Source of the DNA: Murimonas intestini
GTDB taxonomy: Bacteria > Bacillota > Clostridia > Lachnospirales > Lachnospiraceae
DNA: 64,000 nt
Assembly (NCBI RefSeq): GCF_024622195.1
Contig: NZ_JANKBI010000015.1
Location: forward strand, 85,983-149,982
Reading direction: 5' to 3'
The translations under genes were made by a program, and so were the position numbers. Positions within the stretch are counted from its first letter, which is position 1. Each line of letters opens with the position of its first letter. This document shows, in pieces, positions 24,084 to 33,411 of this stretch. The notes below the pieces were generated by a model. That model did no database searches and had not been told where the DNA came from. It saw only the letters and a program-made list of their open reading frames with translations.

Positions 24084-25493
24084 ATGGGCAGATTTTGGGA
24101 GAGATTCCGGGGTAGGAACAGAAAGGCAGTGATTGCCGGTGCTGTGGCGGGATGTGTCTGTATACTTGCCGGCGGATATGCCGGAGTGGGGTATTATTAC
24201 AGCGGGAGATTCTATATAGGGACTTTCATAAACGGAGTCAGCTGTTCAAACAAGACGGCTGAGGAGGCAGAGCGCGGACTTATGAATAATCTGCTGAATT
24301 ATAAGCTTACCATAAGGGGCAGAGGCGGGATTGAGGGGCAGATAACAGGCAATCAGCTGGCGCTCTCGTACATAGATATGAGTCAGGCGGAGGAAGTGCT
24401 GTGGGATCAGAAGCCCTGGGCCTGGATATTTGCCATGATGGGGGACAGGAATTACCACATTGCATTTCCTGTGGACTATAATGAGGGGATTCTGGATTCC
24501 CTGCTGGAAGGGATGCCTTTTATGGACGGGAAGCTTGTTACACCTCCGGCTGATGCTGCTATAGAGGAAACTGATTCAGGTTTTGTGATACGGCCGGAGG
24601 AACAGGGAAACATGGTCAGATTTGAAAGGCTGAAGGAGGCTGCTGCAGCAGCCATCAGACATGGTGAGACGGTCCTGGACCTGGATAAGGAGGGACTGTA
24701 TGAGGCGCCTTCGGTGCTTGGCAGCGATGAGCAGCTTCAGTCGGAAGTGCGCCAGCTCAATGAGCTTACAAGGGCCAGGATCACATATGATTTTACAGAC
24801 AGGCAGAAGGTGGTGAACAGGGGGATCATCAGGCAGATGCTCTCTAAGGATCTGTACGGGAATTATTTTCTGGATAAAGATAAAGCGGCGGAATGGGTAA
24901 AACAGATGGCATATGATACAGATACCTTTGGGCTGCCAAGAGATTTTACCGCACATGACGGGAGCACCATCCGCCTGGAGGGCGGTGATTACGGCTGGTG
25001 CATAGACAGGGAGAAGACAACGGAGGAGCTTATATCTGCTGTCTCGGCGGGGATGAACGGAAGTCTTCAGCCCTCTTACGTGTATACTGCCATGGACCGT
25101 TCTGCTGATGATATCGGAGGGACTTATGTGGAGGTGTGCATTTCACAGCAGCGCATGTGGTTCTACAAGGACGGCGTGGAGCTGGTGGATACACCTGTAG
25201 TGACAGGTGACCCCAATAAAGGGAATGCCACTCCTGCCGGAGGCGTTTGGGCCATAGACGCCAAAATAAACGGACAGATACTAAGAGGACAGGATTATGC
25301 ACAGCCTGTTGCATACTGGCTGCCCTTCAATGGAAATGTGGGTATCCATGACGCCAGCCATTTCAGGTCTTATTTCGGAGGGAATATCTATCTGACGAAT
25401 GGGTCCCACGGCTGCATCAATACGCCCACAGATCAGGCGGAAATTATCTTCCGCAATGTAGACAAGGGTTACCCTGTGGTGGTATATGAATAA
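24084..25493 (+). CDS. L,D-transpeptidase (YkuD) with PG-binding domains
   Basis: 469 residues from ATG 24084 behind GAGGTGA; a GTG at 24072 is possible. A short cytoplasmic tail and one membrane segment (AVIAGAVAGCVCILAGGYAGVGYYY) place the rest outside the cell. Residues about 60-330 hold two PG_binding_4-type modules. The C-terminal 125 residues are the YkuD catalytic domain with the motif SHGCINTP: H442 and nucleophile C444. It makes 3-3 peptide cross-links in peptidoglycan or attaches proteins. It stands alone between terminators and the purine operon and is probably housekeeping. Confidence 0.92.
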   Translation: MGRFWERFRGRNRKAVIAGAVAGCVCILAGGYAGVGYYYSGRFYIGTFINGVSCSNKTAEEAERGLMNNLLNYKLTIRGRGGIEGQITGNQLALSYIDMSQAEEVLWDQKPWAWIFAMMGDRNYHIAFPVDYNEGILDSLLEGMPFMDGKLVTPPADAAIEETDSGFVIRPEEQGNMVRFERLKEAAAAAIRHGETVLDLDKEGLYEAPSVLGSDEQLQSEVRQLNELTRARITYDFTDRQKVVNRGIIRQMLSKDLYGNYFLDKDKAAEWVKQMAYDTDTFGLPRDFTAHDGSTIRLEGGDYGWCIDREKTTEELISAVSAGMNGSLQPSYVYTAMDRSADDIGGTYVEVCISQQRMWFYKDGVELVDTPVVTGDPNKGNATPAGGVWAIDAKINGQILRGQDYAQPVAYWLPFNGNVGIHDASHFRSYFGGNIYLTNGSHGCINTPTDQAEIIFRNVDKGYPVVVYE

Positions 25494-25578
25494 TTGTCGG
25501 ATTTTGTAAAGACCTTCTGTACAAAAACATTAAGATAAGGTATACTCTTTACGTAAAAAACGTAAAGGAGAGAGAAAA

Positions 25579-26979
25579 GTGAATCAACAAGAGAACAAAG
25601 GAGCAGAGTATGATTTTTATGGGAAGCTGCCCCTGAAAAAAGCTATCCCGCTGGGGCTGCAGCATGTGCTTGCCATGTTTGTGGGCAACCTGACACCGCT
25701 GCTTATTATTACGGGGGCCTGCGGAATGGGCGTGGGCAGTGAATTTGCAGATATGCAGGTAGCCCTTCTGCAGAATGCAATGTGGATAGCAGGTGTTGTC
25801 ACATTAGTACAGCTGTTTGCCATAGGACCTGTCGGCGGTAAGGTGCCTATCATTATGGGAACCAGCTCAGGTTTTATCGGTGTGTTCAACAGCGTGGCCC
25901 AGGTTATGGGCGGAGGCGTGCTGGCATATGGCGCCATTATGTGCGCTTCTATGATCGGCGGTATCTTTGAAGGGGTTCTGGGATTCCTGCTCAAGCCTCT
26001 CAGAAAGTTTTTCCCTGCAGTCGTTACAGGAACAGTAGTGCTTTCAATCGGTCTTTCCCTGATCGCGGTAGGTGTCAATTCCTTTGGCGGAGGAAATACG
26101 GCGAAGGATTTCGGATCTGTGGAAAACCTTATACTGGGCGGGATTGTACTGCTGGTCATCGTTATACTGAAGCACGGAACTAAGGGGATGACAAGTGCAT
26201 CCTCCATCCTGATCGGCATTATAGTGGGCTATGTGGCAGCGGCTGTCATGGGGCTGATACTGCCTACAACAGGAGTGGATGCACAGGGAGCTGAATACAC
26301 AAAGGCATGGGTCCTTAACTGGGACAAGGTATCACAGGCCAGCTGGTTCTCGCTGCCGCAGATCCTTCCTGTGAAGCCTGTCTTTGATCTGAGGGCGGTC
26401 CTTCCTGTCCTGATCATGTTCATCGTGACAGCTGTAGAAACTGTGGGAGACATATCAGGCGTAATGGAAGGTGGAATGGGACGCGAAGCTACAGACAAGG
26501 AGCTCTCGGGCGGCGTTGTCTGTGACGGTATCGGGTCCAGCTTTGCAGCTGTGTTTGGCGTACTTCCTAATACTTCCTTCAGCCAGAATGTAGGTCTTGT
26601 AACCATGACAAAGATCGTGAACCGTTTTGCACTGGCTACAGGGGCTGTGTTCCTTATCTTATGCGGACTGTTTCCGAAGCTGGCAGCATTGATATCCATC
26701 ATGCCCCAGAGTGTTCTTGGCGGGGCGGCTGTCATGATGTTCTCCTCTATCGTGGTCAGCGGTATCCAGCTGATAACTAAGAAACCTATGACAGCAAGGA
26801 GCATAACTATCGTATCTGTTGCCCTTGGCCTGGGATATGGTATCGGATCTAACGGGGGCGTCCTGGCACAGCTTCCTGACAGCATCCAGCTGATATTCGG
26901 CGGCTCCGGCATTGTTCCGGCAGCGCTCGTTGCTATTGTCCTGAACATTGTGCTGCCTAAAGACAAAGAAGAGGCATAA
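25579..26979 (+). CDS. NCS2-family purine (xanthine/uracil-type) permease
   Basis: 466 residues starting at GTG 25579 with AAAGGAG upstream. The N-terminus LGLQHVLAMFVGNLTPLLI and the motif SQNVGLVTMTKIVNRF (NXG motif) are NCS2 hallmarks; about 14 membrane segments. It imports purines such as xanthine or urate by cation symport. As first gene of the cluster containing xanthine dehydrogenase, xanthine or a related purine is the likely substrate. TATACT at about 25540 may be its -10 box. I see no purine riboswitch in the 85-base leader. Confidence 0.9.
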   Translation: MNQQENKGAEYDFYGKLPLKKAIPLGLQHVLAMFVGNLTPLLIITGACGMGVGSEFADMQVALLQNAMWIAGVVTLVQLFAIGPVGGKVPIIMGTSSGFIGVFNSVAQVMGGGVLAYGAIMCASMIGGIFEGVLGFLLKPLRKFFPAVVTGTVVLSIGLSLIAVGVNSFGGGNTAKDFGSVENLILGGIVLLVIVILKHGTKGMTSASSILIGIIVGYVAAAVMGLILPTTGVDAQGAEYTKAWVLNWDKVSQASWFSLPQILPVKPVFDLRAVLPVLIMFIVTAVETVGDISGVMEGGMGREATDKELSGGVVCDGIGSSFAAVFGVLPNTSFSQNVGLVTMTKIVNRFALATGAVFLILCGLFPKLAALISIMPQSVLGGAAVMMFSSIVVSGIQLITKKPMTARSITIVSVALGLGYGIGSNGGVLAQLPDSIQLIFGGSGIVPAALVAIVLNIVLPKDKEEA

Positions 26980-26985
26980 GAGAGA

Positions 26986-28017
26986 ATGAAGAATTTAAAA
27001 AAAGCAATCAGTTTATTTATTGCAGCTGTGCTCCTGACAACAATGATGTCAGGGCAGGCAGCTGCCGCAGTAAAAATGCCGGAAGCACCAGAAAATGGCA
27101 TAACTGTAACAGACCAGGCAGGAAGAGAAGTGACGCTTCAGGCTCCGGCCGGCCGCCTTGTTTCCTCATACTATATTTCTACAGCTATTCTGATAGCCCT
27201 TGGCTGTGAGGATGATCTGAAGGGAATAGAGATGAAGGCTGATACAAGAGAGCTTTATAAGCTGGCGGCTCCTCAGCTGCTGGACCTTCCGGCTGTGGGG
27301 TCAGGCAAGGGGATCAACGTGGAAGAGACAGCGGCCCTTGACCCGGATCTTGTCATACTGCCGTCCAGGCTGCAGGAGAGCGCTGCAGTGTTTGAAGAGC
27401 TGGATATTCCCGTCCTTATTGTAGATCCTGAGACACAGGAGGATTTTGAGGCTTGTGTGGCTCTGCTGGCAGAAGTGACGGGCAATAAGGAGAGAGGGAA
27501 CCAGCTGCTGGCATATTATCACGACAAGATGGAAGAGGCCGGGAAACTGACAGAAGGCCTTGAGAGGCCGTCAGTATATCTGGCATCCGGTTCGGGATAT
27601 CTGAGAACATGTACATCTAAGATGTATCAGAATGACATGATAGAGGCGGCCGGAGGCAGGAATGTATCAGCGGAGCTTCAGGATGGATATTGGAAAGAGG
27701 TATCACCTGAACAGGTGCTCGCCTGGAATCCGGAATATATCTTTGCTGTCAATTATGCCGAATATTCACTTGAAGACATTGAGAAAGACACGGCTCTGGC
27801 TGAAGTGCAGGCTATAAAGGACGGAAAAGTCTTTACCTTCCCGTCTGAGATCGAAGCCTGGGATTACCCCACACCTTCGTCAGTGCTGGGAGTTTTGTGG
27901 CTGACATACCAGCTCCATCCTGATGTTTACTCAAAGGATGAATTTATCAGGGAAGCACAGGATTTTTACAAAACATATTTTGATATAACAGTGACAGAAG
28001 AGCAGTTGGGGCTGTAA
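26986..28017 (+). CDS. Class II importer substrate-binding protein (predicted molybdate/oxyanion)
   Basis: 343 residues, starting 6 bases after the permease stop. Signal peptide MKNLKKAISLFIAAVLLTTMMSGQAAAA has no cysteine, so it is not an obvious lipoprotein. The body is the helical-backbone (FecB/BtuF, Peripla_BP_2) fold: VTDQAGREVTLQAPAGRLVS, PDLVILPSRLQES, EEVSPEQVLAWNPEYIF-type C lobe. This family usually carries iron-siderophore or cobalamin, but H. influenzae MolBCA shows it can carry molybdate. Being embedded before molybdenum-enzyme genes makes molybdate or tungstate the best inference. Confidence 0.8.
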   Translation: MKNLKKAISLFIAAVLLTTMMSGQAAAAVKMPEAPENGITVTDQAGREVTLQAPAGRLVSSYYISTAILIALGCEDDLKGIEMKADTRELYKLAAPQLLDLPAVGSGKGINVEETAALDPDLVILPSRLQESAAVFEELDIPVLIVDPETQEDFEACVALLAEVTGNKERGNQLLAYYHDKMEEAGKLTEGLERPSVYLASGSGYLRTCTSKMYQNDMIEAAGGRNVSAELQDGYWKEVSPEQVLAWNPEYIFAVNYAEYSLEDIEKDTALAEVQAIKDGKVFTFPSEIEAWDYPTPSSVLGVLWLTYQLHPDVYSKDEFIREAQDFYKTYFDITVTEEQLGL

Positions 28018-28035
28018 ATGTAAATTTGGAGGAAC

Positions 28036-29031
28036 ATGATGAAACACAGAGGGTTCTGGGTCATGGCGGGGATTCTTGTATTGAGCGTGCTCATAACAAG
28101 CTGCATAGGCCGTTTTCCGCTTACTTTAAAGGAAATATGGGAGATATGCACAGGTACTATGCAGGAAGCTGTTAAAGAGGATGTCTTCCTGAAGATCCGC
28201 CTGTCCAGAGCCTTTTTTGTGGGAATGACAGGGGCGGGGCTGGCGGTTTCAGGACTTGTGTACCAGGAACTGCTGCAGAACCCGCTGGTTTCCCCAGATG
28301 TGCTGGGGGTGAGCGGAGGAGCCTGTGCAGGCGCCGTCGGAGCTATTCTGATGGGCGGGAGTGCACTTGCGGTACAGGCTTCTGCGCTGGCTTTCGGATT
28401 GCTGGCAGTTTTTTTGACGATCGCACTCTCGGGTCTTATCGGGGGCCAGCGGACGGTCAATATGATTTTGGCAGGTATTGTGGTAAAAGCAGTCGCAGAT
28501 GCCATAATCATGGGATTTAAATACTTTGCGGACCCGTCAAGGCAGCTGCCGTCTATTGATTACTGGATGATGGGAAGCTTCCACACTGTCAGATGGACTG
28601 AAGTGAGGATGGTGCTGCCAGTGGTGATTGCGGCGTTTCTTGTACTCTGGCTCATGAGGTGGAAGCTCCAGGTGATGTCCCTTGGCGAGGAAGAGGCAAG
28701 GAGCCTGGGGATCCCGGCGGGCAGGGTGAAGTTCATCTGTATACTGGCAGCTACAGTCCTGGTGGCATCCAGCGTGTCTGTGACGGGCGTGGTGGCCTGG
28801 ACAGGGCTGATCGTGCCCCATATGGTACGGTTTTTTACAGGTGATAATCTTATGAAGAATTTTGGGATATGCGGATGCGCAGGCGCCGTCTTCATGATCT
28901 GGGCTGATACACTGGCAAGATCTCTGACAGCAGCGGAGATCCCGGTCAGCATCATTACATCTGCAGCAGGTGCAGTATTCCTGCTGGCTGTTCTGATCCG
29001 GCGCAGGAAGAGAGGGGAGGCGGACACATGA
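28036..29031 (+). CDS. FecCD-family ABC importer permease
   Basis: 331 residues with about nine to ten membrane segments. Family landmarks: RLSRAFFVGMTGAGLAVSGLVYQELLQNPLVSPDVLGVSGGA near residues 55-100 and GVVAWTGLIVPHMVRFFTGDN near 255. Ribosome-binding site GGAGG at 28028-28032. It overlaps the ATPase gene by 4 bases (ATGA). It forms the transmembrane channel of the type II importer described for its neighbours. Confidence 0.9.
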   Translation: MMKHRGFWVMAGILVLSVLITSCIGRFPLTLKEIWEICTGTMQEAVKEDVFLKIRLSRAFFVGMTGAGLAVSGLVYQELLQNPLVSPDVLGVSGGACAGAVGAILMGGSALAVQASALAFGLLAVFLTIALSGLIGGQRTVNMILAGIVVKAVADAIIMGFKYFADPSRQLPSIDYWMMGSFHTVRWTEVRMVLPVVIAAFLVLWLMRWKLQVMSLGEEEARSLGIPAGRVKFICILAATVLVASSVSVTGVVAWTGLIVPHMVRFFTGDNLMKNFGICGCAGAVFMIWADTLARSLTAAEIPVSIITSAAGAVFLLAVLIRRRKRGEADT

Positions 29032-29849
29032 GCGGGGGGACAGTAAAGCTGTCTGCAGAAAAGCTGAATGTGTGGATCGGCAGAAAAAAGATATTAAATG
29101 ACATCTCCTTCGAATGCCGCCTGGGGCTTGTGGGTCTTCTTGGAAGAAATGGCTCAGGAAAAACGACCCTCATAAAGGCTATGCTGAACCTGGGCTGCCG
29201 TCATGAGGGGGAGGTGTCTGTGGAAATGCAAAAAGAGGGCGGTGAGGCTGTGCGTGTCAGGCTTTCAGGCCTCTCCGGGCGGGAGCGCGCGCGTTATATG
29301 GCATATGTGCCTCAGGAACTTCATTCATGGGCACACTGCACCGTGCTGGATTTTGTTGTGATGGGGCGCAGTCCATATCTGGGGTGGCTGCAGAACCCGG
29401 GGAAACGTGACTACAATGAGGCAGGAGAAGTGCTGGAAGCGCTTGGGATCTCCTTTCTGGAACAAAGGTATATGGACCAGATCAGCGGAGGCGAGAGAAA
29501 GATGGCTTATCTGGCCCGGGCGCGGGTACAGAAGGCAGCCTGGATGCTGCTGGATGAGCCGGCGGCAGGACTTGACTTTGGACGGCAGCATCAGTTTTTT
29601 GAGGATCTCACAAAATGTCTCAGGGAGAGCCGCACGGGGGCTATAGTAAGCATCCATGATCCTGTGCTGGCATATACCTACTGTGACCAGTTTCTGATAC
29701 TGAAGGACGGCAGGATGGAAACCATGCTGTCCAGGGAAGATGAGGATTTTGAAGACATGTATCTTTTGCAGCTGGAACGGCTCTACGGGAGAAGAGCTGT
29801 ATTTGCTGATACATCTGAGGGAAGAACAATGATATGGAGGAGGACGTAA
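29028..29849 (+). CDS. FecE/MolC-type ABC importer ATPase
   Basis: 273 residues with Walker A GRNGSGKTT (about 39-47), Q-loop YVPQEL, signature QISGGERKMAYLARARVQ, Walker B AWMLLDEPAAGLD and H-switch SIHDP. It energises the FecCD-type permease encoded just upstream. The coding sequence is followed after 4 bases by the dehydrogenase FAD-subunit gene, showing that import and purine oxidation are one operon. Confidence 0.9.
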   Translation: MSGGTVKLSAEKLNVWIGRKKILNDISFECRLGLVGLLGRNGSGKTTLIKAMLNLGCRHEGEVSVEMQKEGGEAVRVRLSGLSGRERARYMAYVPQELHSWAHCTVLDFVVMGRSPYLGWLQNPGKRDYNEAGEVLEALGISFLEQRYMDQISGGERKMAYLARARVQKAAWMLLDEPAAGLDFGRQHQFFEDLTKCLRESRTGAIVSIHDPVLAYTYCDQFLILKDGRMETMLSREDEDFEDMYLLQLERLYGRRAVFADTSEGRTMIWRRT

Positions 29850-29853
29850 AAAT

Positions 29854-30651
29854 ATGCTTAAGATAAAAGAATATGTAAAAGCAGAGAGCCTTGAGGAGGC
29901 CTACCAGCTGAATCAGAAGAAAAAGAGCTGTATCCTGGGAGGCATGCTCTGGCTGAAGATGGGCTCACGGACGATTCAGACTGCCATCGACCTGTCGGGG
30001 CTGGGCCTGGATAAGATAGAGGAGACAGAAGAGGCTTTTTCTATTGGATGTATGACAACTCTGCGCCAGCTGGAGAAGCATGAAGGGCTGGAAAAATTAA
30101 CGCAGGGAGCCATCAGGCAGAGTGTGGAAAGTATCGTCGGCGTACAGTTCAGAAATCTGGCGACAGTGGGAGGCAGTATATTTGGCAGATTCGGTTTTTC
30201 AGACGTGCTGACCTGCTTTCTGGCCCTGGATACATATGTGGAGCTGTATCACGGAGGCATAATTCCGCTGGAGGAATTTGCTGCAGCCAAAAAAGACAGG
30301 GATATCCTGGTGAGGCTGATCGTGAAAAAGACACCTGTGCACTGTGTATATATGTCTCACAGGAATACCAGGACAGATTTTCCTGTACTTACTTGTGCAG
30401 TGTCAGAAGATGGCAGGGGAGTGCGCGCTGTGGTGGGAGCGCGTCCGGGCCGCGCTGTCTGTATACGGCTGGAGGAGGACAGCCTGGAGGGTGGTCTGGA
30501 CGGAAGTCTGGATGCGGCAGCCGAAGGACTTGCGGCACAGGTCACTACAGGCAGCAATATGCGGGCTGGCGCCTCATACAGGAGTGTTCTGGCAAAGGTG
30601 CTGATCAGGAGAGGACTTTGCCGTCTGCTGGAAGAGAGGGGGATATCATAA
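29854..30651 (+). CDS. Xanthine dehydrogenase-type FAD-binding subunit
   Basis: 265 residues of the CoxM/XdhB family. The second flavin motif is present (FRNLATVGGSIFGRFGFSDVLTCFLALD, about residues 95-125). The first is altered: the usual A-G-G-T-D-L is replaced by ILGGMLWLKMG at about 25-35. A CO_deh_flav_C-like C-terminal domain ends in a helix pattern (GASYRSVLAKVLIRRGL). It passes electrons from the Fe-S subunit to the acceptor. Shorter than most homologues (about 280-300). Confidence 0.88.
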   Translation: MLKIKEYVKAESLEEAYQLNQKKKSCILGGMLWLKMGSRTIQTAIDLSGLGLDKIEETEEAFSIGCMTTLRQLEKHEGLEKLTQGAIRQSVESIVGVQFRNLATVGGSIFGRFGFSDVLTCFLALDTYVELYHGGIIPLEEFAAAKKDRDILVRLIVKKTPVHCVYMSHRNTRTDFPVLTCAVSEDGRGVRAVVGARPGRAVCIRLEEDSLEGGLDGSLDAAAEGLAAQVTTGSNMRAGASYRSVLAKVLIRRGLCRLLEERGIS

Positions 30652-30652
30652 G

Positions 30653-31129
30653 ATGAAGATTACAGTGATGTTAAATGGGAAAAAAATAGAGGAAGAAATA
30701 AGCCCTGATATGCTGCTGATAGACTTTGTGCGGGGGCATGGCTGCTTCAGCGTAAAGAGAGGCTGCGAAACTTCCAACTGCGGCCTTTGTACAGTATTTA
30801 TGGACGATATGCCGGTACTTTCATGTTCAGTTCTTGCAGCCAGGGCATCCGGCCGCCGGGTGGAAACTCTGGAAGGGCTGCAGGAGGAGGCGGAGGAATT
30901 TGGCTCTTTTATAGCAGATCAGGGGGCAGAGCAGTGCGGTTTCTGCAATCCGGGGATGATCATGAATGCCATAGCTCTGTTCAGGGAGAATCCGGACCCT
31001 TCAGATGAAGAGATCAAAGAATATCTGGCGGGAAATCTGTGCCGCTGTTCAGGGTATGAGGGACAGCTGCGGGGGATCAGGGAATTTCTGGAATACAGAA
31101 GATCAAAAAGGACAGGAGGCGCCATATGA
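30653..31129 (+). CDS. Xanthine dehydrogenase-type [2Fe-2S] subunit
   Basis: 158 residues. The N-terminal ferredoxin-type cluster uses C38, C43, C46 and C58 (RGCETSNCGLCTVFM..LSC). The helical C-terminal domain uses C95, C98, C130 and C132 (QCGFCNPGMIM and LCRCSGYEG). All eight ligands are present. It overlaps the catalytic-subunit gene by ATGA and starts 1 base after the FAD-subunit stop, a tight three-subunit operon. Confidence 0.93.
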   Translation: MKITVMLNGKKIEEEISPDMLLIDFVRGHGCFSVKRGCETSNCGLCTVFMDDMPVLSCSVLAARASGRRVETLEGLQEEAEEFGSFIADQGAEQCGFCNPGMIMNAIALFRENPDPSDEEIKEYLAGNLCRCSGYEGQLRGIREFLEYRRSKRTGGAI

Positions 31130-33411
31130 GAATAGTAGGACAGCCAGTACAGAAGAAAGACGCTATGTCTCTTGTTACAGGGAAACCAGTCTTTACAGAA
31201 GACCTGCAGACTGGGGACTGCCTTGTAGTGAAAGTGCTCAGAAGCCCTCATGCAAACGCGTGGGTCCGGTCAGTCAGGACTGATGCGGCAAAAAAGGTGT
31301 CGGGGATCGAGGCCATCTACACATGGGAGGATGTGCCGGACAAAAGGTTTACGATGGCAGGGCAGACATATCCTGAACCCAGCCCATATGACAGGCTCAT
31401 CCTTGACAGGCATGTGCGCTATGTGGGGGATCCGGTGGCGATCGTGGCAGGCGGGAATGAGGCGTGCGTGGACAGGGCGCTGCGTATCTTAAAAGTGGAA
31501 TATGAGGTATTGCCAGCGGTTCTGGATTTCAGGAGCGCCAAGGATAATGAGGTACTTGTGCACCCGGAGGAAAACTGGAGAGCTCTCTGTCCGGTGGGCG
31601 CTGACAATAAGCGCAACCTCTGTGCCTGCGGGGAATCCCATGAGGGCGATGTAGATGAGGTATTAAAGGAATGCGATGTTGTGGTGGAAGGCACATACCA
31701 TACGAGGGCAAACCAGCAGGCAATGATGGAGACCTTCAGGACGGTCTGCTATATGGATACATATGGCAGGCTGAATGTACTGAGCTCCACCCAGATCGTA
31801 TTTCATGTCAGAAGGATCCTTTCTAACGCCCTTGATATACCGAAATCAAAGATACGTGTATTTAAGCCGAGGATCGGAGGAGGGTTTGGCGCTAAGCAGA
31901 CTGTGGTGGCAGAAATTTTTCCGGCTTTTGTGACATGGATGACGGGAAAGCCGTCTAAAATGATATTTACCAGGGAAGAATCGCAGACGGCCTCTACCCC
32001 CCGCCATGAGATGCAGGTATCTGTGAGGGTGGGAGCTATGAAAAACGGGAGAATTCGGGCGATAGATGTCCATACCCTGTCCAACACAGGGGCATATGGA
32101 GAGCATGGACCTACAACAGTAGGGCTCTCGGGACATAAATCCATACCTCTCTATGGATCTTTAGATGCACACAGGTTTTCTTATGAAGTAGTCTACACGA
32201 ATGTGATGTCTGCGGGAGCATACAGGGGTTATGGAGCGACACAGGGAATCTTTGCCGTGGAATCGGCAGTTAATGAGCTGGCGGGGAAGCTGCATATGGA
32301 TCCTGTGGCCCTCAGGGATCTGAATATGGTGCGTGAAGGTCAGATCATGCCGGCATACTATGGAGAACAGTCAAACAGCTGTGCCCTGAACCGCTGCCTG
32401 GCTAAGGCTGCGGATATGATCGGGTGGAAGGAAAAGTATCCGTGCAGAGATATGGGCAATAACAAGGTGCGCAGCGTGGGAGTGGCCATGGGAATGCAGG
32501 GGTCAGGGATCTCAGGGGTGGACGTGGGTTCAGCAGCCATTAAGCTGAACGAGGACGGAAGCTATACGCTGTCTATCGCTGCTGCAGATATGGGGACAGG
32601 CTGCGACACTATCCTGGCCCAGATGGCCGCGGAATGCATGGAATGCTCTGTGGATGAGATTACTGTTACCGGGGCGGACACAGATACTTCCCCTTATGAT
32701 TCAGGCTCCTATGCCTCCAGCACCACGTATATTACAGGGCGCGCTGTTGAGAAAGCGTGCCGGAAACTGCAGCAGAGGATATTAGAAGAGGGCGCACGCA
32801 TGCTGGAGTGCAGTACAGAGGAGCTGGAGTTTGGCGGCGGCAGGGTGAAGCATCTTGGCGACGGCAGGGAGGTGACTCTGGAGCAGGTGGCGTTCAGTTC
32901 TATGTGCGGTAGCAGCACTGCGCTTCAGGCTGTGGAGAGCAACAGCTCGCCCGTATCCCCGCCTCCGTTTATGGCGGGAATGGTGGAAATAGAGCTGGAC
33001 AAAGAGACGGGACATGTGGAGATCCTGGATTATGCAGCCGTGGTGGACTGCGGTACTGTGGTAAATCCCAACCTTGCCAGAGTGCAGGTGGAAGGCGGGC
33101 TTGTGCAGGGGATAGGAATGGCTCTGTACGAAAATATACAGTATACGGAAAAAGGACAGCTTCTCAATAACTCATTTATGCAGTACAAAGTACCGACCCG
33201 TCTTGATATGGGAAAACTCCGGGTGGAATTCGAGAGCAGCTATGAGCCTACAGGACCGTTCGGGGCGAAATCTATAGGTGAGATCGTCATCAATACCCCC
33301 TCTCCGGCGCTGGCTCATGCTATTGCAAATGCCACGGGGATCTGGTTTAAGGAACTGCCCATCACCAGTGAAAAGATAGCCATGGGGCTGCTTGAAAAGG
33401 AAAGAAAATGA
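31126..33411 (+). CDS. Xanthine dehydrogenase-type molybdopterin catalytic subunit
   Basis: 761 residues of the CO/xanthine dehydrogenase large-subunit family. The N-terminal a/b-hammerhead domain (..GKPVFTEDLQTGDCLVVKVLRSPHANAWV) is followed by the Mo-pterin region with GGGFGAK (about 250-256). The cytosine-dinucleotide and Q-loop segments DMGTGCDTILAQ and the probable catalytic glutamate E719 in FGAKSIGE are present. It hydroxylates purines such as xanthine or hypoxanthine at the molybdenum centre, inferred from the NCS2 permease at the operon's head. Other aromatic heterocycles cannot be excluded. Confidence 0.9.
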   Translation: MRIVGQPVQKKDAMSLVTGKPVFTEDLQTGDCLVVKVLRSPHANAWVRSVRTDAAKKVSGIEAIYTWEDVPDKRFTMAGQTYPEPSPYDRLILDRHVRYVGDPVAIVAGGNEACVDRALRILKVEYEVLPAVLDFRSAKDNEVLVHPEENWRALCPVGADNKRNLCACGESHEGDVDEVLKECDVVVEGTYHTRANQQAMMETFRTVCYMDTYGRLNVLSSTQIVFHVRRILSNALDIPKSKIRVFKPRIGGGFGAKQTVVAEIFPAFVTWMTGKPSKMIFTREESQTASTPRHEMQVSVRVGAMKNGRIRAIDVHTLSNTGAYGEHGPTTVGLSGHKSIPLYGSLDAHRFSYEVVYTNVMSAGAYRGYGATQGIFAVESAVNELAGKLHMDPVALRDLNMVREGQIMPAYYGEQSNSCALNRCLAKAADMIGWKEKYPCRDMGNNKVRSVGVAMGMQGSGISGVDVGSAAIKLNEDGSYTLSIAAADMGTGCDTILAQMAAECMECSVDEITVTGADTDTSPYDSGSYASSTTYITGRAVEKACRKLQQRILEEGARMLECSTEELEFGGGRVKHLGDGREVTLEQVAFSSMCGSSTALQAVESNSSPVSPPPFMAGMVEIELDKETGHVEILDYAAVVDCGTVVNPNLARVQVEGGLVQGIGMALYENIQYTEKGQLLNNSFMQYKVPTRLDMGKLRVEFESSYEPTGPFGAKSIGEIVINTPSPALAHAIANATGIWFKELPITSEKIAMGLLEKERK

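Noticed and set aside
25494..25578. Purine riboswitch before the NCS2 permease
   Set aside because: The leader is only 85 bases and lacks the conserved core; the same holds upstream of xpt (47705-47811).
26229..27101. Long minus-strand ORF (290 codons)
   Set aside because: Antisense to the NCS2 permease and the binding protein; no ribosome-binding site and low-complexity Thr/Pro/Ala composition.
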